64,000 nucleotides of DNA from an uncultured Hyphomicrobiales bacterium (GTDB lineage Bacteria > Pseudomonadota > Alphaproteobacteria > Rhizobiales > Xanthobacteraceae). Shown in pieces: positions 15,708-23,552 of the stretch. Each line of letters opens with the position of its first letter. The stretch's first letter is position 1. The stretch is taken from positions 47,044 through 111,043 of the forward strand of contig CAIRGJ010000040.1 of assembly GCA_903878085.1 (NCBI GenBank). Direction: 5' to 3'. Below the pieces are notes generated by a model. It was given only the letters and a program-made list of their open reading frames with translations, was not told the DNA's origin and ran no database searches. A program made the position numbers and the translations under genes.

Positions 15708-16823
15708 TCACCCCGCCGGCTGCGCCCGCTTGGGAAACAGCTGCGGCCGCAGCTTCGGGTGTCCGGCCATGGTCTTGGGCGCGAACGGCGCTTCGGCGCC
15801 CAGTTCCTCGGCGGCGTGCCAGGCCCAGCGCGGATCGTAGATCGCGGCGCGGCCGATGGCGATCATGTCGGCCTGGCCGGAGGCGACGATATCTTCCGCC
15901 TGCTGGTAGCCGGCAATGAGGCCGACCGTCATGGTGGTGAGGCCGCTTTCCTTCTTCACCTTCTCCGAGAACGGCACCTGGTAGCCGGGCGCCAGCGGAA
16001 TCTTCTGCGCCGGATGCAGGCCGCCGGTGGTGACGTCCATGTAGTCCATGCCGCGCTTCTTCAATTCCTTGGCGAGGATGACGGTTTCTTCCGGCGTCCA
16101 GCCGCCATCGACCCAATCGGTCGCCGACACGCGCATGCCGATCGGCTTTTGCTCGGGCCATACCGCGCGCACCGCTTCGTACATCTCGATGGCAAAGCGC
16201 ATGCGGTTTTCGCTCGAGCCGCCATATTCGTCGGTGCGCCGGTTGGACAGCGGCGACAGGAATTGGTGCGCCAGATAGCCGTGCGCGCCGTGCAACTCGA
16301 TCACGTCATAGCCGATGCGGTCGAGGCGCTTGGCTGAGGCCGCGAATTCGCCGAGCACGCGCTTGATGTCGTCTTTGCTCATGGCATGCGGCGTCGGCCA
16401 GCCGGTGTCGTAGGGAATCGCCGATGGCGCTTCCGGGGTCCAGGCGTCCGGCCCTTCCAGGATCGGCTTGCCGCCGGCGCCCGGCGGCGTGGTTGGGCCT
16501 TTGCGGCCGGCATGCGCGAGCTGCACGCCGAGTTTCGCCACGCCGTACTGGCGGCAGAAATCATGCACGCGCTTGAGCGCCGCTTCGTTCTCGTCCGACC
16601 ACATGCCGGCGCATTTCGGCGAGATGCGGCCTTGCGGATTGACGTTGGTCATCTCCGTCATCACCAGGCCGGCGGCGCCGAGCGCCATATTGCCGAGCCA
16701 CATCAGGTGCCAGTCATTGGCTGAACCGTTGGTGGAATTGTACTGGCACATCGGCGACACCACGATGCGGTTCGGCAGCGTGAGACCGCGCATGGTGATC
16801 GGAGTAAACAGAACGCTAGCCAT
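15708..16823 (-). CDS. NADH:flavin oxidoreductase, Old Yellow Enzyme family (YqjM-like)
   Basis: 371 residues, a complete TIM-barrel OYE. The thermophilic-like/YqjM subgroup is suggested by Cys26 in SPMCQYN (the redox-tuning Cys), QLAHAGRKGPT, ELHGAHGYLAHQFLSPLSN (substrate His pair and loop) and RRTDEYGGSSENR. The FMN-binding end is GLIAGYQQAEDIVASGQADMI with GRAAIYDPRW. It reduces alpha,beta-unsaturated carbonyls using NAD(P)H and FMN; the natural substrate is unknown. A DoxX-like membrane protein gene lies 26 bases upstream on the same strand and may be co-transcribed with it. Confidence 0.93.
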   Translation of the reverse strand: MASVLFTPITMRGLTLPNRIVVSPMCQYNSTNGSANDWHLMWLGNMALGAAGLVMTEMTNVNPQGRISPKCAGMWSDENEAALKRVHDFCRQYGVAKLGVQLAHAGRKGPTTPPGAGGKPILEGPDAWTPEAPSAIPYDTGWPTPHAMSKDDIKRVLGEFAASAKRLDRIGYDVIELHGAHGYLAHQFLSPLSNRRTDEYGGSSENRMRFAIEMYEAVRAVWPEQKPIGMRVSATDWVDGGWTPEETVILAKELKKRGMDYMDVTTGGLHPAQKIPLAPGYQVPFSEKVKKESGLTTMTVGLIAGYQQAEDIVASGQADMIAIGRAAIYDPRWAWHAAEELGAEAPFAPKTMAGHPKLRPQLFPKRAQPAG

Positions 16824-16849
16824 TGTTGGATTTCCTTTTTCTTACGAAT

Positions 16850-17230
16850 TTAGAGTGTGTGCCACGCGTGCATGGCGACGACCAGACAGCAGATCGCCCA
16901 GAACACGCAGAATTCGACGCCGCCAATCACCCAGATCCAGTTCTTGGTCAGCTTGTAGGTGGCGGCGGAGGCGACCATCAGATGGATGAAGGCGACGATG
17001 GCGACGTATTGCGTGTAGATGTCGAACAGCAGGCCGATCGTCAGCACGGTCTCGATTGCGCCGGCGAGGTACATCCAGAACGCCGGCGGCTTGAAGCCGA
17101 CATTGACGTAGAACTGCAGCGCCTGCGGCACCGTAAACTTGGCGACGATGTGCGGAATTAAGAACAGCGCGCAGATGATGCGCAGGATGTTGAACTCGTT
17201 CAGCAGATTGAATTTGTCGGCAAACGACAT
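16850..17230 (-). CDS. Small DoxX-like integral membrane protein
   Basis: 126 residues with about four hydrophobic segments: NILRIICALFLIPHIVAKF, PAFWMYLAGAIETVLTIGLL, YVAIVAFIHLMVASAA and WVIGGVEFCVFWAICCL. The pattern and the FKPPAFWMYLAGAIE region fit the DoxX/DUF4345-like superfamily of four-helix membrane proteins associated with redox enzymes. It is directly upstream of the Old Yellow Enzyme gene on the same strand, which may be its partner. Function is unknown. Confidence 0.75.
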   Translation of the reverse strand: MSFADKFNLLNEFNILRIICALFLIPHIVAKFTVPQALQFYVNVGFKPPAFWMYLAGAIETVLTIGLLFDIYTQYVAIVAFIHLMVASAATYKLTKNWIWVIGGVEFCVFWAICCLVVAMHAWHTL

Positions 17231-17302
17231 GGAGCCCCCGGCGGTTCTAGGCAGCGACTACTCGCGGTGAAATTCGCACTTCTTGGCGGCTGCGCCAAGC
17301 CC

Positions 17303-17920
17303 TCAGCCGGCGCGCATCGGCGGCAGCTTTTTGCCTTTCAGCCAGGCGGCGCCCTTGGCATAGAGCGCGTCGAGCTCCGGACCGTCGAGACCGGGCATAT
17401 CCGGTTTCACGTGGTAACCGACGCGTGTTTGCAGATAGGCAAGGTGGCGATAGCCCTCGGGAAAGCTGTTGAGCAACGTCTGGTCGAGCTTGAGCGTCGC
17501 CGACGGGTCGACCGGATCGAGCCGGTCTTTTTCATAAATCGTTTCGCGCAGCACAATGCCCCAGCGGCCTCTGCGCTTTTCGACCAGATTGTAGAACCGG
17601 CCGGTGCACAGCACGTCGCACACCACGCCGTCGACCTCGGCGCGCTGCGAGATCGTCATCTTGGTCTGCACGATGGCCCGCTTGCCCTTCAACTCGATCG
17701 AGGTGCCGCCGAGAAAATGCAGGAAGCGCACGCCCTTGTCGTAGCCTTCCTTGCCGACTTTGATGAATTCCTCGAACGGACCCTGAAACCAGGTCGCCAT
17801 CATCCAGCCTTCCTTGTGCCAGACGGTTCGAAATTGATCCCACAGGCGCGCGTCGCGGTAGACGGCCCAGTTCTCAACCAAGTCGCGGATGGCAAGTCGG
17901 TCGGCGGTGTCGCTCGGCAT
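17303..17920 (-). CDS. SnoaL/NTF2-like domain protein
   Basis: 205 residues from ATG 17920, chosen because GGAG lies 8-12 bases upstream. A longer start would place the N-terminus inside a palindromic repeat. The chain begins ADRLAIRDLVENWAVYRDA, the usual SnoaL_4/NTF2 opening, followed by QFRTVWHKEGWMMATW and HFLGGTSIELKGKRAIVQTKM, with GRFYNLVEKRRGRWGIV as the last strands. Such cone-shaped folds serve as isomerases, dehydratases or ring-hydroxylating dioxygenase beta-like proteins. It is divergent from an SDR gene and could share a pathway. No catalytic assignment is made. Confidence 0.8.
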   Translation of the reverse strand: MPSDTADRLAIRDLVENWAVYRDARLWDQFRTVWHKEGWMMATWFQGPFEEFIKVGKEGYDKGVRFLHFLGGTSIELKGKRAIVQTKMTISQRAEVDGVVCDVLCTGRFYNLVEKRRGRWGIVLRETIYEKDRLDPVDPSATLKLDQTLLNSFPEGYRHLAYLQTRVGYHVKPDMPGLDGPELDALYAKGAAWLKGKKLPPMRAG

Positions 17921-17936
17921 GGACCCATTCTCCGTC

Positions 17937-17959
17937 ATGCCCGGCCTTGTGCCGGGCAT
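17937..17959. repeat. REP-like palindrome
   Basis: Perfect 9-base arms ATGCCCGGC and GCCGGGCAT around CTTGT, in the gap between the divergent SnoaL-like and SDR genes. This short palindrome, followed by CCACGTC, is a common dispersed unit in Bradyrhizobium-like genomes. Only one copy is seen in this window. Confidence 0.7.
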
Positions 17960-18006
17960 CCACGTCTTTATACACGACGGAACGGCAAGAATAGTGGGAG
18001 ACCTCC

Positions 18007-18771
18007 ATGCCAAGACTCGCCGGCAAAACCGCCATCGTCACCGGCGGCGCCAAGGGCATCGGCCGGCATTATTCACAGGCGCTGGCCGCGCAGGGCGCCC
18101 GCGTCATGATCGCCGATATCGCCGACGGCAAGGAGCTAGAGGCCCACATCGCCGGCCGGCATGGCGCCGACAAGGTCGCGAGCATCAAGTTCGACGTCAC
18201 CGACGAAGAGGCGGTCAAGAACCTGGTGGCGCAGACCATCGCGCGCTTCGGCCAGATCGACGTGCTGGTCAACAATGCCGCCTATTATTCGACGCTGACG
18301 CCGCGCAATTTCAACGAGTGGGACACCGAAACCTGGGACCGCGTCATGGCGGTCAATGTGCGCGGCTCGTATCTGATGGTCCGCCACGTCGCGCCGCACA
18401 TGATGGAGCGCCGCAGCGGCAAGATCATCAACATCGCGTCCGGTGCCGCCTACAAAGGCGTGCCGCGCATGCTGCCTTATGTCACATCCAAGGGCGCGAT
18501 CCTCACCTTCACCCGCTCGCTGTCGCGCGAGCTCGGCGCCTACGGCATCGCGGTGAACTCGCTGTCGCCGGGCTACATCCTCAGCGACACCGGGCTGGAG
18601 AATTCGGTACACGTGGAAGAGGAGCGCCTGCCGGTCCGCAACAGCCGCGCCTTCAAACGCGATGCCTATCCGGAAGACCTGCTCGGAACCCTGGTTTTTC
18701 TGGCCTCGAGCGACAGCGATTTCATCACCGGCCAGTCGATCGTGGTGGACGGCGGCGCGGTCAATAACTGA
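18007..18771 (+). CDS. Short-chain dehydrogenase/reductase
   Basis: A classical SDR of 254 residues. The cofactor loop is TGGAKGIG (residues 12-19), with NNAAYYS for the NNAG-like motif. The catalytic Ser lies in INIASGAAY and the Tyr-x3-Lys in PYVTSKG. The C-terminus FLASSDSDFITGQSIVVDGG is typical. Acidic Asp in MIADIAD after strand beta2 suggests NAD(H) preference. It is divergent from the SnoaL-like gene. Substrate unknown; hydroxy-acid or alicyclic alcohol oxidation would fit the catabolic neighbourhood. Confidence 0.92.
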   Translation: MPRLAGKTAIVTGGAKGIGRHYSQALAAQGARVMIADIADGKELEAHIAGRHGADKVASIKFDVTDEEAVKNLVAQTIARFGQIDVLVNNAAYYSTLTPRNFNEWDTETWDRVMAVNVRGSYLMVRHVAPHMMERRSGKIINIASGAAYKGVPRMLPYVTSKGAILTFTRSLSRELGAYGIAVNSLSPGYILSDTGLENSVHVEEERLPVRNSRAFKRDAYPEDLLGTLVFLASSDSDFITGQSIVVDGGAVNN

Positions 18772-18815
18772 GGCGTAAACTTTCCGGAGACGCGCTCGAT
18801 TTTTGCCGAGCTTCC

Positions 18816-18843
18816 TTGCACTGCACAAAGTCCAAACTATAAG
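18816..18843 (+). promoter_or_regulatory. Sigma70-type promoter of the small secreted protein gene
   Basis: TTGCAC (18816-18821), a 16-base spacer, and TATAAG (18838-18843) lie 27 bases before the ATG at 18870. The presumed leader can pair AAGGG with CCCTT across the ribosome-binding site region, which may tune translation. Confidence 0.6.
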
Positions 18844-18869
18844 GGCCTCGCCGGAACAAGAGGACCCTT

Positions 18870-19247
18870 ATGAAAACGACCAACATCATCGCCGCCATTT
18901 CACTATTCGTGCTCACTGCCCTGTCGGGGTCGGCCTTCGCGGCCGACGCCAAGCAGGATTTCGAGTTGGTCAACAAAACCGGCTATGAGATCAAACACGT
19001 CTACGTTTCGCCCAGCAAATCGGACGAGTGGGAAGAAGACGTCCTCGGCAAAGACACGCTGGACGACGGCGAGGCCTGGGAAATCAAATTCCAGCGCGCC
19101 AACAAGACCTGTTCTTGGGACTTGAAGGTCGTCTATGAGGTGGATTCATCCAGCGCCGTTTGGACCGACATCGATCTGTGCAAGGTCGAAAAAGTGACGA
19201 TCCGCTATAACAAGCGAACCGACAAGACGACCGCGACGTTCGACTGA
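18870..19247 (+). CDS. Small exported protein of unknown function
   Basis: 125 residues with a clear Sec signal peptide (MKTTNIIAAISLFVLTALSG, cleavage expected after AFA near residue 24). The mature domain carries DFELVNKTGYEIKHVYVSPS and WEEDVLGKDTLDDGEAWEIKF, a beta-rich pattern found in small periplasmic proteins of many rhizobia. Two Cys residues (CSW and DLC) could form a disulfide. AGAGGA precedes the ATG. It has its own good promoter, so it appears monocistronic. I know no established role. Confidence 0.8.
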   Translation: MKTTNIIAAISLFVLTALSGSAFAADAKQDFELVNKTGYEIKHVYVSPSKSDEWEEDVLGKDTLDDGEAWEIKFQRANKTCSWDLKVVYEVDSSSAVWTDIDLCKVEKVTIRYNKRTDKTTATFD

Positions 19248-19408
19248 TTTCCGTCTCGGGGATCGCGACGCGCCCTAAGGCCGTCTGTGTTCAGGTTGGC
19301 TTTCGGAACTCCCCTCGCGCCGGCTCGCCGCCGGCGCGGGGTGGACGGCCGCCGCTGCTATCATTAGTTACAGTGCATCAAGCTGTTTCGCCCGGAGTCG
19401 AACTGCGG

Positions 19409-19431
19409 TATAGTAGTTTCAAATAGAACTA
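19409..19431 (+). promoter_or_regulatory. Candidate -10 box with overlapping operator upstream of gentisate dioxygenase
   Basis: TATAGT (19409-19414) is followed at once by TAGTT and AACTA with 8 bases between (19414-19431). An inverted repeat this close behind a -10 element is where a MarR- or GntR-type repressor would bind. No convincing -35 hexamer is present, so an activator may also be needed. The ATG is at 19450. Confidence 0.4.
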
Positions 19432-19449
19432 ATCCCCAAGGAGCGCCTC

Positions 19450-20508
19450 ATGTCCGTCGAAGCCGTTGTCGAACCCGGTCCCAAGCACAATGTGCAGGCC
19501 TCGCGGCAGGCCTATTACGACAAGATTTCCAAGTACCACATGACGCCGCTCTGGGAGGTGCTGAAGGATCTGGTGACGCCGGAGCCCAAGACCCAGGTGC
19601 AGCCGACGGTGTGGAAGTTCGCCGACGTCAAGCGGCTGATTCTCGAAGCCGGCGAGGTGATCAGCGCCGAGGAAGCCGAGCGCCGCGTGCTGGTGCTGGA
19701 GAATCCCGGCCTGCCCGGCAAGTCGCGGATCACCAATGCGCTGTTTGCCGGCGTGCAGTTGATCATGCCCGGCGAAATCGCCGACGTGCATCGCCACGTC
19801 TCGTCCGCCATCCGCTTCGTGCTGGAAGGCGAGGGCGCCTACACCGCCGTTGAAGGCGAGAAGTCGATGATGAAGCACGGCGACTTCATCATCACCGCCA
19901 ACTGGGCGCCGCACGATCACGGCAATCCCGGCAAGCAGCCGGTGATGTGGCTCGACGTGCTCGACATGCCGACCATCAACCACTTCGAGACCTCGTTCGG
20001 CGAGCACTTCGACGAGAAGATGCAGAAGACCAATCACGAGGACGGCGACTCGTTCGAGCGCTTCGCCTCCGGCGTGCTGCCGGATGGCATGCCGGTGACG
20101 CAGAACCGCACCCCGGTGATCAACTACCCCTATGCCAAGATGCGGCCGATCCTGGAGCGGCTGAAGAAGACCGGCGACATCGACAAGCGGCACGGCGCGC
20201 GCATGCGCTACGCCAACCCGATCAATGGCGGGCCGGTGCTGCCGACCATGGGCGCTCACCTCGCGCTGCTGCCGAAGGGTTTCAAGGGCGAGCCCTACCG
20301 CTCGACCGACGCCACCATCTTTGCCTGCGCCGAAGGTCACGGCACGACCATCATCGACGGCAAGCCGTATGAGTGGGGCGTCAACGACGTGTTCGTGGTG
20401 CCGTCCTGGAAGCGCTACCAGCACAATCCGGCGGAAGAGTCGGTGCTATTTTCGATCTCGGACAGGCCGGCGCAGCAGGCGTTGGGCATCTGGCGCGAAG
20501 GGAACTGA
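19450..20508 (+). CDS. Gentisate 1,2-dioxygenase (bicupin)
   Basis: 352 residues with two cupin domains. The N-terminal cupin has metal ligands in DVHRHVSSAIRFVLEG (His114 and His116) with the third His in NWAPHDHGNPG (about 155-157). The C-terminal cupin contains STDATIFACAEGHGTTIIDG and WGVNDVFVVPSWKRYQH. This arrangement and the ITNALFAGVQLIMPGEIA segment are typical of gentisate 1,2-dioxygenase, which opens gentisate to maleylpyruvate using Fe(II) and O2. Salicylate 1,2-dioxygenase is a close relative and cannot be excluded. An AAGGAG site precedes the ATG. A terminator-like hairpin follows. Confidence 0.88.
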   Translation: MSVEAVVEPGPKHNVQASRQAYYDKISKYHMTPLWEVLKDLVTPEPKTQVQPTVWKFADVKRLILEAGEVISAEEAERRVLVLENPGLPGKSRITNALFAGVQLIMPGEIADVHRHVSSAIRFVLEGEGAYTAVEGEKSMMKHGDFIITANWAPHDHGNPGKQPVMWLDVLDMPTINHFETSFGEHFDEKMQKTNHEDGDSFERFASGVLPDGMPVTQNRTPVINYPYAKMRPILERLKKTGDIDKRHGARMRYANPINGGPVLPTMGAHLALLPKGFKGEPYRSTDATIFACAEGHGTTIIDGKPYEWGVNDVFVVPSWKRYQHNPAEESVLFSISDRPAQQALGIWREGN

Positions 20509-20535
20509 CAACCCACATCGGCGTTCTTATAGGAT

Positions 20536-20570
20536 AACGGCTGCGCCGCGTGCGGTGCAGCCGTTTGTTT
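20536..20570 (+). terminator. Terminator-like hairpin after gentisate dioxygenase
   Basis: Perfect 9-base arms AACGGCTGC and GCAGCCGTT, a 12-base loop, then TGTTTGT. It lies 28 bases after the dioxygenase stop and ends 18 bases before the next start, so it may be partly read through. The T-rich tail is short. Confidence 0.5.
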
Positions 20571-20588
20571 GTGAGCAGGGAGGAACTC

Positions 20589-21377
20589 ATGCAGTTCGAA
20601 CAACTGACCGCTGGCCATGGCGCGCTGACCGGGGTCCGCACCGGCCAGGGGCCTGACCTGGTGGTGCTGCATTCGCTGCTGGCCGACCGCCACGCCTTCG
20701 ATCCGGTGCTGGAGGCCTTCGCGGCCAGGCACCGCGTCACCGTGTTCAACCTGCCGGGCTTCCACGGTTCGCAGCCGGCGGTGCTGGCGCTGATGGACGC
20801 CTATATCGCCGCCATCGAAGACGGCTTCCAGGAATGGAAAATTGCCAGCGACGCCGTGCTGATCGGCAACGGCTTCGGCGGCACCGTGGCGTTGGCTTTC
20901 GCGCTCGCGCACCCCGAACGCATGTCCAAGCTGGTGGTCAGCGATGCCGCCGCGGTCTTTCCTGACGAGGGCCGCAAGCAGTTCGAGGTCATGGCGGCGA
21001 AAGTCGCCGAAGGCGGGCTCGGCGCCATCGCCGAGATCGCCGCCAAGCGGGTGTTCTCGCCGGCCTATCTTAGCGCCCATCCCGAACTGATCGACGAGCG
21101 CAAGCGCGTGCTGATGGGCATCCACCCCAAGGCGTTCCAGGCGGCGTGCAAGATTTTGCAGGAGGCCGACCTCGAGCCGCTGCTGCATCGCCTCAAGGTG
21201 CCGACGCTGGTGGTGTGCGGCGAGTTCGACCAGGCGACGCCGCCGGCACTCAACAAGGCGATTGCCGACAAGGTCCCGGGCGCGAATTATATCGAATTGC
21301 CCGGCTGCGGCCATTGCCCGCCGCTGGAGCAGCCGCAGCAGTTCCTGGCGGCGATCAAGGGATTTGTCGGGCTCTGA
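20589..21377 (+). CDS. Alpha/beta-hydrolase fold protein lacking the serine nucleophile
   Basis: 262 residues of the 3-oxoadipate enol-lactonase-like group, preceded by GGGAGGAA. The fold markers are complete: LVVLHSLLADRHAFDPVLE, the cap region, PTLVVCGEFDQATPP (acid Asp) and ELPGCGHCPPLEQP (His). The nucleophile elbow should read G-x-S-x-G but here is G-N-G-F-G (codons GGC AAC GGC TTC GGC), so Gly replaces Ser. A standard serine hydrolase mechanism is therefore unlikely. Some family members without the nucleophile catalyse C-C bond, lyase or dehalogenase-type reactions or bind ligands. It follows the dioxygenase closely. Confidence 0.88.
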   Translation: MQFEQLTAGHGALTGVRTGQGPDLVVLHSLLADRHAFDPVLEAFAARHRVTVFNLPGFHGSQPAVLALMDAYIAAIEDGFQEWKIASDAVLIGNGFGGTVALAFALAHPERMSKLVVSDAAAVFPDEGRKQFEVMAAKVAEGGLGAIAEIAAKRVFSPAYLSAHPELIDERKRVLMGIHPKAFQAACKILQEADLEPLLHRLKVPTLVVCGEFDQATPPALNKAIADKVPGANYIELPGCGHCPPLEQPQQFLAAIKGFVGL

Positions 21378-21382
21378 CCCTT

Positions 21383-21516
21383 GTCCCGGGCGCAGCGCAG
21401 CGTGGAGCAAAGCGGAACGATGCGCTGCAAACCCGGGACCGTTCCAAACTCTGGATTCGTAAAGGTCCCGGTTCTGCAGCGCATCACCAAGCGGTGCTGC
21501 GCTGCGCCCGGGACAC
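21383..21516 (+). repeat. Intergenic palindromic repeat, family B (copy 2 of 3)
   Basis: It begins GTCCCGGGCGCAGCGCAGCG. It contains ACCCGGGACCGTTCCAAAC and AAGGTCCCGGTTCTGCAGCG in the middle, and ends CGCTGCGCCCGGGACAC. The outer blocks pair with each other and with the centre. It sits between convergent genes. The block GGACCGTTCCAAACnC is shared with the copy at 24138-24285. Confidence 0.8.
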
Positions 21517-21523
21517 GAAAGTC

Positions 21524-22609
21524 CTACCCCAGCGCCGTCATCACCGCCTTCGAAATCGCCGCGGTGCCATCGCTGCCGCCATACTCCATCGGCTTGAGGC
21601 CGGACGCATAGGCCGCGTCGACCGCGCGCTCGATGCGGATCGCAGCGTCCGCCGCCGGTTGATGATCGTGCTTGTCGGCCAGCCAATCGAGCATCATCGC
21701 CGCCGACAAAATCATCGCGGTCGGATTGGCCTTGCCTTGGCCCATGATATCCGGCGCGGTGCCGTGGCACGGCTGGAACACGGCGTGCTTATCGCCGATG
21801 TCGGCCGATGGCGCGATGCCGAGGCCCCCGATCAATCCGGCGGCGAGGTCGGAGAGAATGTCGCCGAACATGTTCTCCATCACCATGACGTCGAAGTCCC
21901 ACGGCTTCTTTACCATCATGGCGGCGCAGGCATCGACATAGAGCAGGTCGGTCTTCACATCCGGGAATTTCACTTTGCGCTCGGCGAAGATCTCGCGCTG
22001 CCAGTTGAAGGCTTTGAACACATTGGCCTTGTCGACCAGCGTCAGGCGGCCGGGCTTGCCGCGTTTCTTGCGCCGCTCGGCGAGCCTGAGCGAGAAGTCG
22101 AACAGCCGCTCAGTTTTGTCGCGCGTCACGACCAGAGTTTCGCGCGCTTCGTCATGGGTGGTGACGCCCTTGCCCATTGAGGCGAACAGGCCTTCGGTCG
22201 ACTCGCGGATCAGCACGAAATCGATGCCGTGCTCTGGCGCGCCGACGATCGGCGAGGGCACGCCCGGCACCAGCCGCGCCGGCCGCACCCCGGCATAGAG
22301 ATCGAAGATGAAGCGCAGCTCGACCTGCGGCATGATCTCGGTGTTGTCGGGATAGCGCACGCTCGGCAGGCCACAGGCGCCGAGCAGGATGGCGTCGGCC
22401 TGTTCGCACAATTCGATGGTCGAATCCGGCATCGACTTGCCGGTCGCTTTGTAATGCTCGGCGCCGGCGGCGCCCTCGACGAAGCGGAATTTGAGGCCCG
22501 GCGTGGTCTTCTGGATGTGGGCCAAAATCTCGAGCGTCGGCGTCATCACCTCGATACCGATGCCGTCGCCGGGCAGCACGGCGATGTTGAAAGCGTCGTT
22601 GGCGGACAT
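21524..22609 (-). CDS. Isocitrate/isopropylmalate dehydrogenase family enzyme
   Basis: 361 residues of the beta-decarboxylating dehydrogenase family. It shows NIAVLPGDGIGIEVMTPTLE at the N-terminus, LIRESTEGLFASMGKG (the RESTEG loop), KANVFKAFNW (catalytic Lys), LYVDACAAMMVKKPWDFDV with NMFGDILSDLAAG (metal Asp residues), and CHGTAPDIMGQGKANPTAMI. It departs from LeuB in the substrate loop, so tartrate, D-malate or another 2-hydroxy-3-carboxyl acid is more likely than isopropylmalate. It is divergent from a hydroxypyruvate isomerase-like gene, a pairing that would suit tartrate- or glycerate-type metabolism. Confidence 0.88.
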   Translation of the reverse strand: MSANDAFNIAVLPGDGIGIEVMTPTLEILAHIQKTTPGLKFRFVEGAAGAEHYKATGKSMPDSTIELCEQADAILLGACGLPSVRYPDNTEIMPQVELRFIFDLYAGVRPARLVPGVPSPIVGAPEHGIDFVLIRESTEGLFASMGKGVTTHDEARETLVVTRDKTERLFDFSLRLAERRKKRGKPGRLTLVDKANVFKAFNWQREIFAERKVKFPDVKTDLLYVDACAAMMVKKPWDFDVMVMENMFGDILSDLAAGLIGGLGIAPSADIGDKHAVFQPCHGTAPDIMGQGKANPTAMILSAAMMLDWLADKHDHQPAADAAIRIERAVDAAYASGLKPMEYGGSDGTAAISKAVMTALG

Positions 22610-22686
22610 GGCAGACCCGGCTGGCGTTTGGATAGTCGGATGGGTAATGAATACGTCCGCGCGTTTTTGCGCAAGGAGGGTGGGGT

Positions 22687-23472
22687 ATGCCCCGTTTTGC
22701 CGCCAATCTGGGTTACCTGTTCACCGACCGTCCGCTGCTGGAGCGCATCGACGCCGCGGCTGCGGCCGGCTTCAAGGCGATCGAGCTGCAGTTTCCCTAT
22801 GACGTGCCGGCCTCGCAGGTGAAAGCCGCGATCGAGCGCAACAAGCTCACCGTGCTCGGCATCAACACGCCGCCGGGCGAAGGCGAGGGTACGTTCGGCC
22901 TTGCCGCCGTTCCCGGCCGCGAGAAAGCCTGGCAGGCGCTGTTTGCCCGTGCGCTGGATTACATCACGGCGATCGGCGGCGGCGCGATCCACTGCCTGGC
23001 CGGCAAAGTGTCGCCCGAGCAGCGCCCGGCGGCCGAGCGCGTCTTTATCGACAATCTCAGGGCCGCCGCGGATCTCGCCGCCGCCCAGAACATCATGCTG
23101 CTGATCGAGCCGATCAATCCGCGCGACCGGCCGAATTATTTTCTCAACCACGTCGAGCACGCCGCCGACATCATCGCCAAGGCGGGCCGCGCCAACATCA
23201 AGATCCAGTTCGATTTTTATCACCTGCAGATCGTCGGCGGCGACCTGATCGCGCGGCTGGAGAAGTTCCTGCCCGATATCGGCCACATACAATGCGCCGC
23301 AGTGCCGACCCGCCACGAGCCGGACGAGGGCGAGATCAATTACCCGGCGGTGTTTGCGGCCGTGGATCGCGTCGGCTTCAGAGGCTGGATCGGCTGCGAA
23401 TATCGCCCGCGCGGGCGCACCGAGGCGGGCCTGGGCTGGGGCCGTCCATACGGCCTAATTGCAACGCCTTAA
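22687..23472 (+). CDS. Hydroxypyruvate isomerase-like TIM-barrel protein (Hyi/OtnI family)
   Basis: 261 residues of the AP-endonuclease-2 superfamily. The chain opens RFAANLGYLFTDRPLLERI and has the family segments AIELQFPYDVPASQV, LGINTPPGEGEGTFGLAAVPG, LLIEPINPRDRPNYFLN and IQFDFYHLQIVGGDL, ending GFRGWIGCEYRPRGRTEAGL. The metal-site Glu and His residues in EPIN, DFYH and CEYRP are present. Known members isomerise hydroxypyruvate/tartronate semialdehyde or 2-oxo-tetronate. The start ATG 22687 has GGAGGGTGGGG upstream. Confidence 0.88.
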   Translation: MPRFAANLGYLFTDRPLLERIDAAAAAGFKAIELQFPYDVPASQVKAAIERNKLTVLGINTPPGEGEGTFGLAAVPGREKAWQALFARALDYITAIGGGAIHCLAGKVSPEQRPAAERVFIDNLRAAADLAAAQNIMLLIEPINPRDRPNYFLNHVEHAADIIAKAGRANIKIQFDFYHLQIVGGDLIARLEKFLPDIGHIQCAAVPTRHEPDEGEINYPAVFAAVDRVGFRGWIGCEYRPRGRTEAGLGWGRPYGLIATP

Positions 23473-23552
23473 TCCCCAATTAACCATCAAACTTCTTGAA
23501 AAACCTCAACTTTCCGCTTTCCGGGCGGCCGGACCGTTGCTAAATTGCGCCG

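Noticed and set aside
17921..18013. Longer starts for the SnoaL-like gene
   Set aside because: They would place the N-terminus inside a REP-like palindrome; the GGAG site supports ATG 17920.
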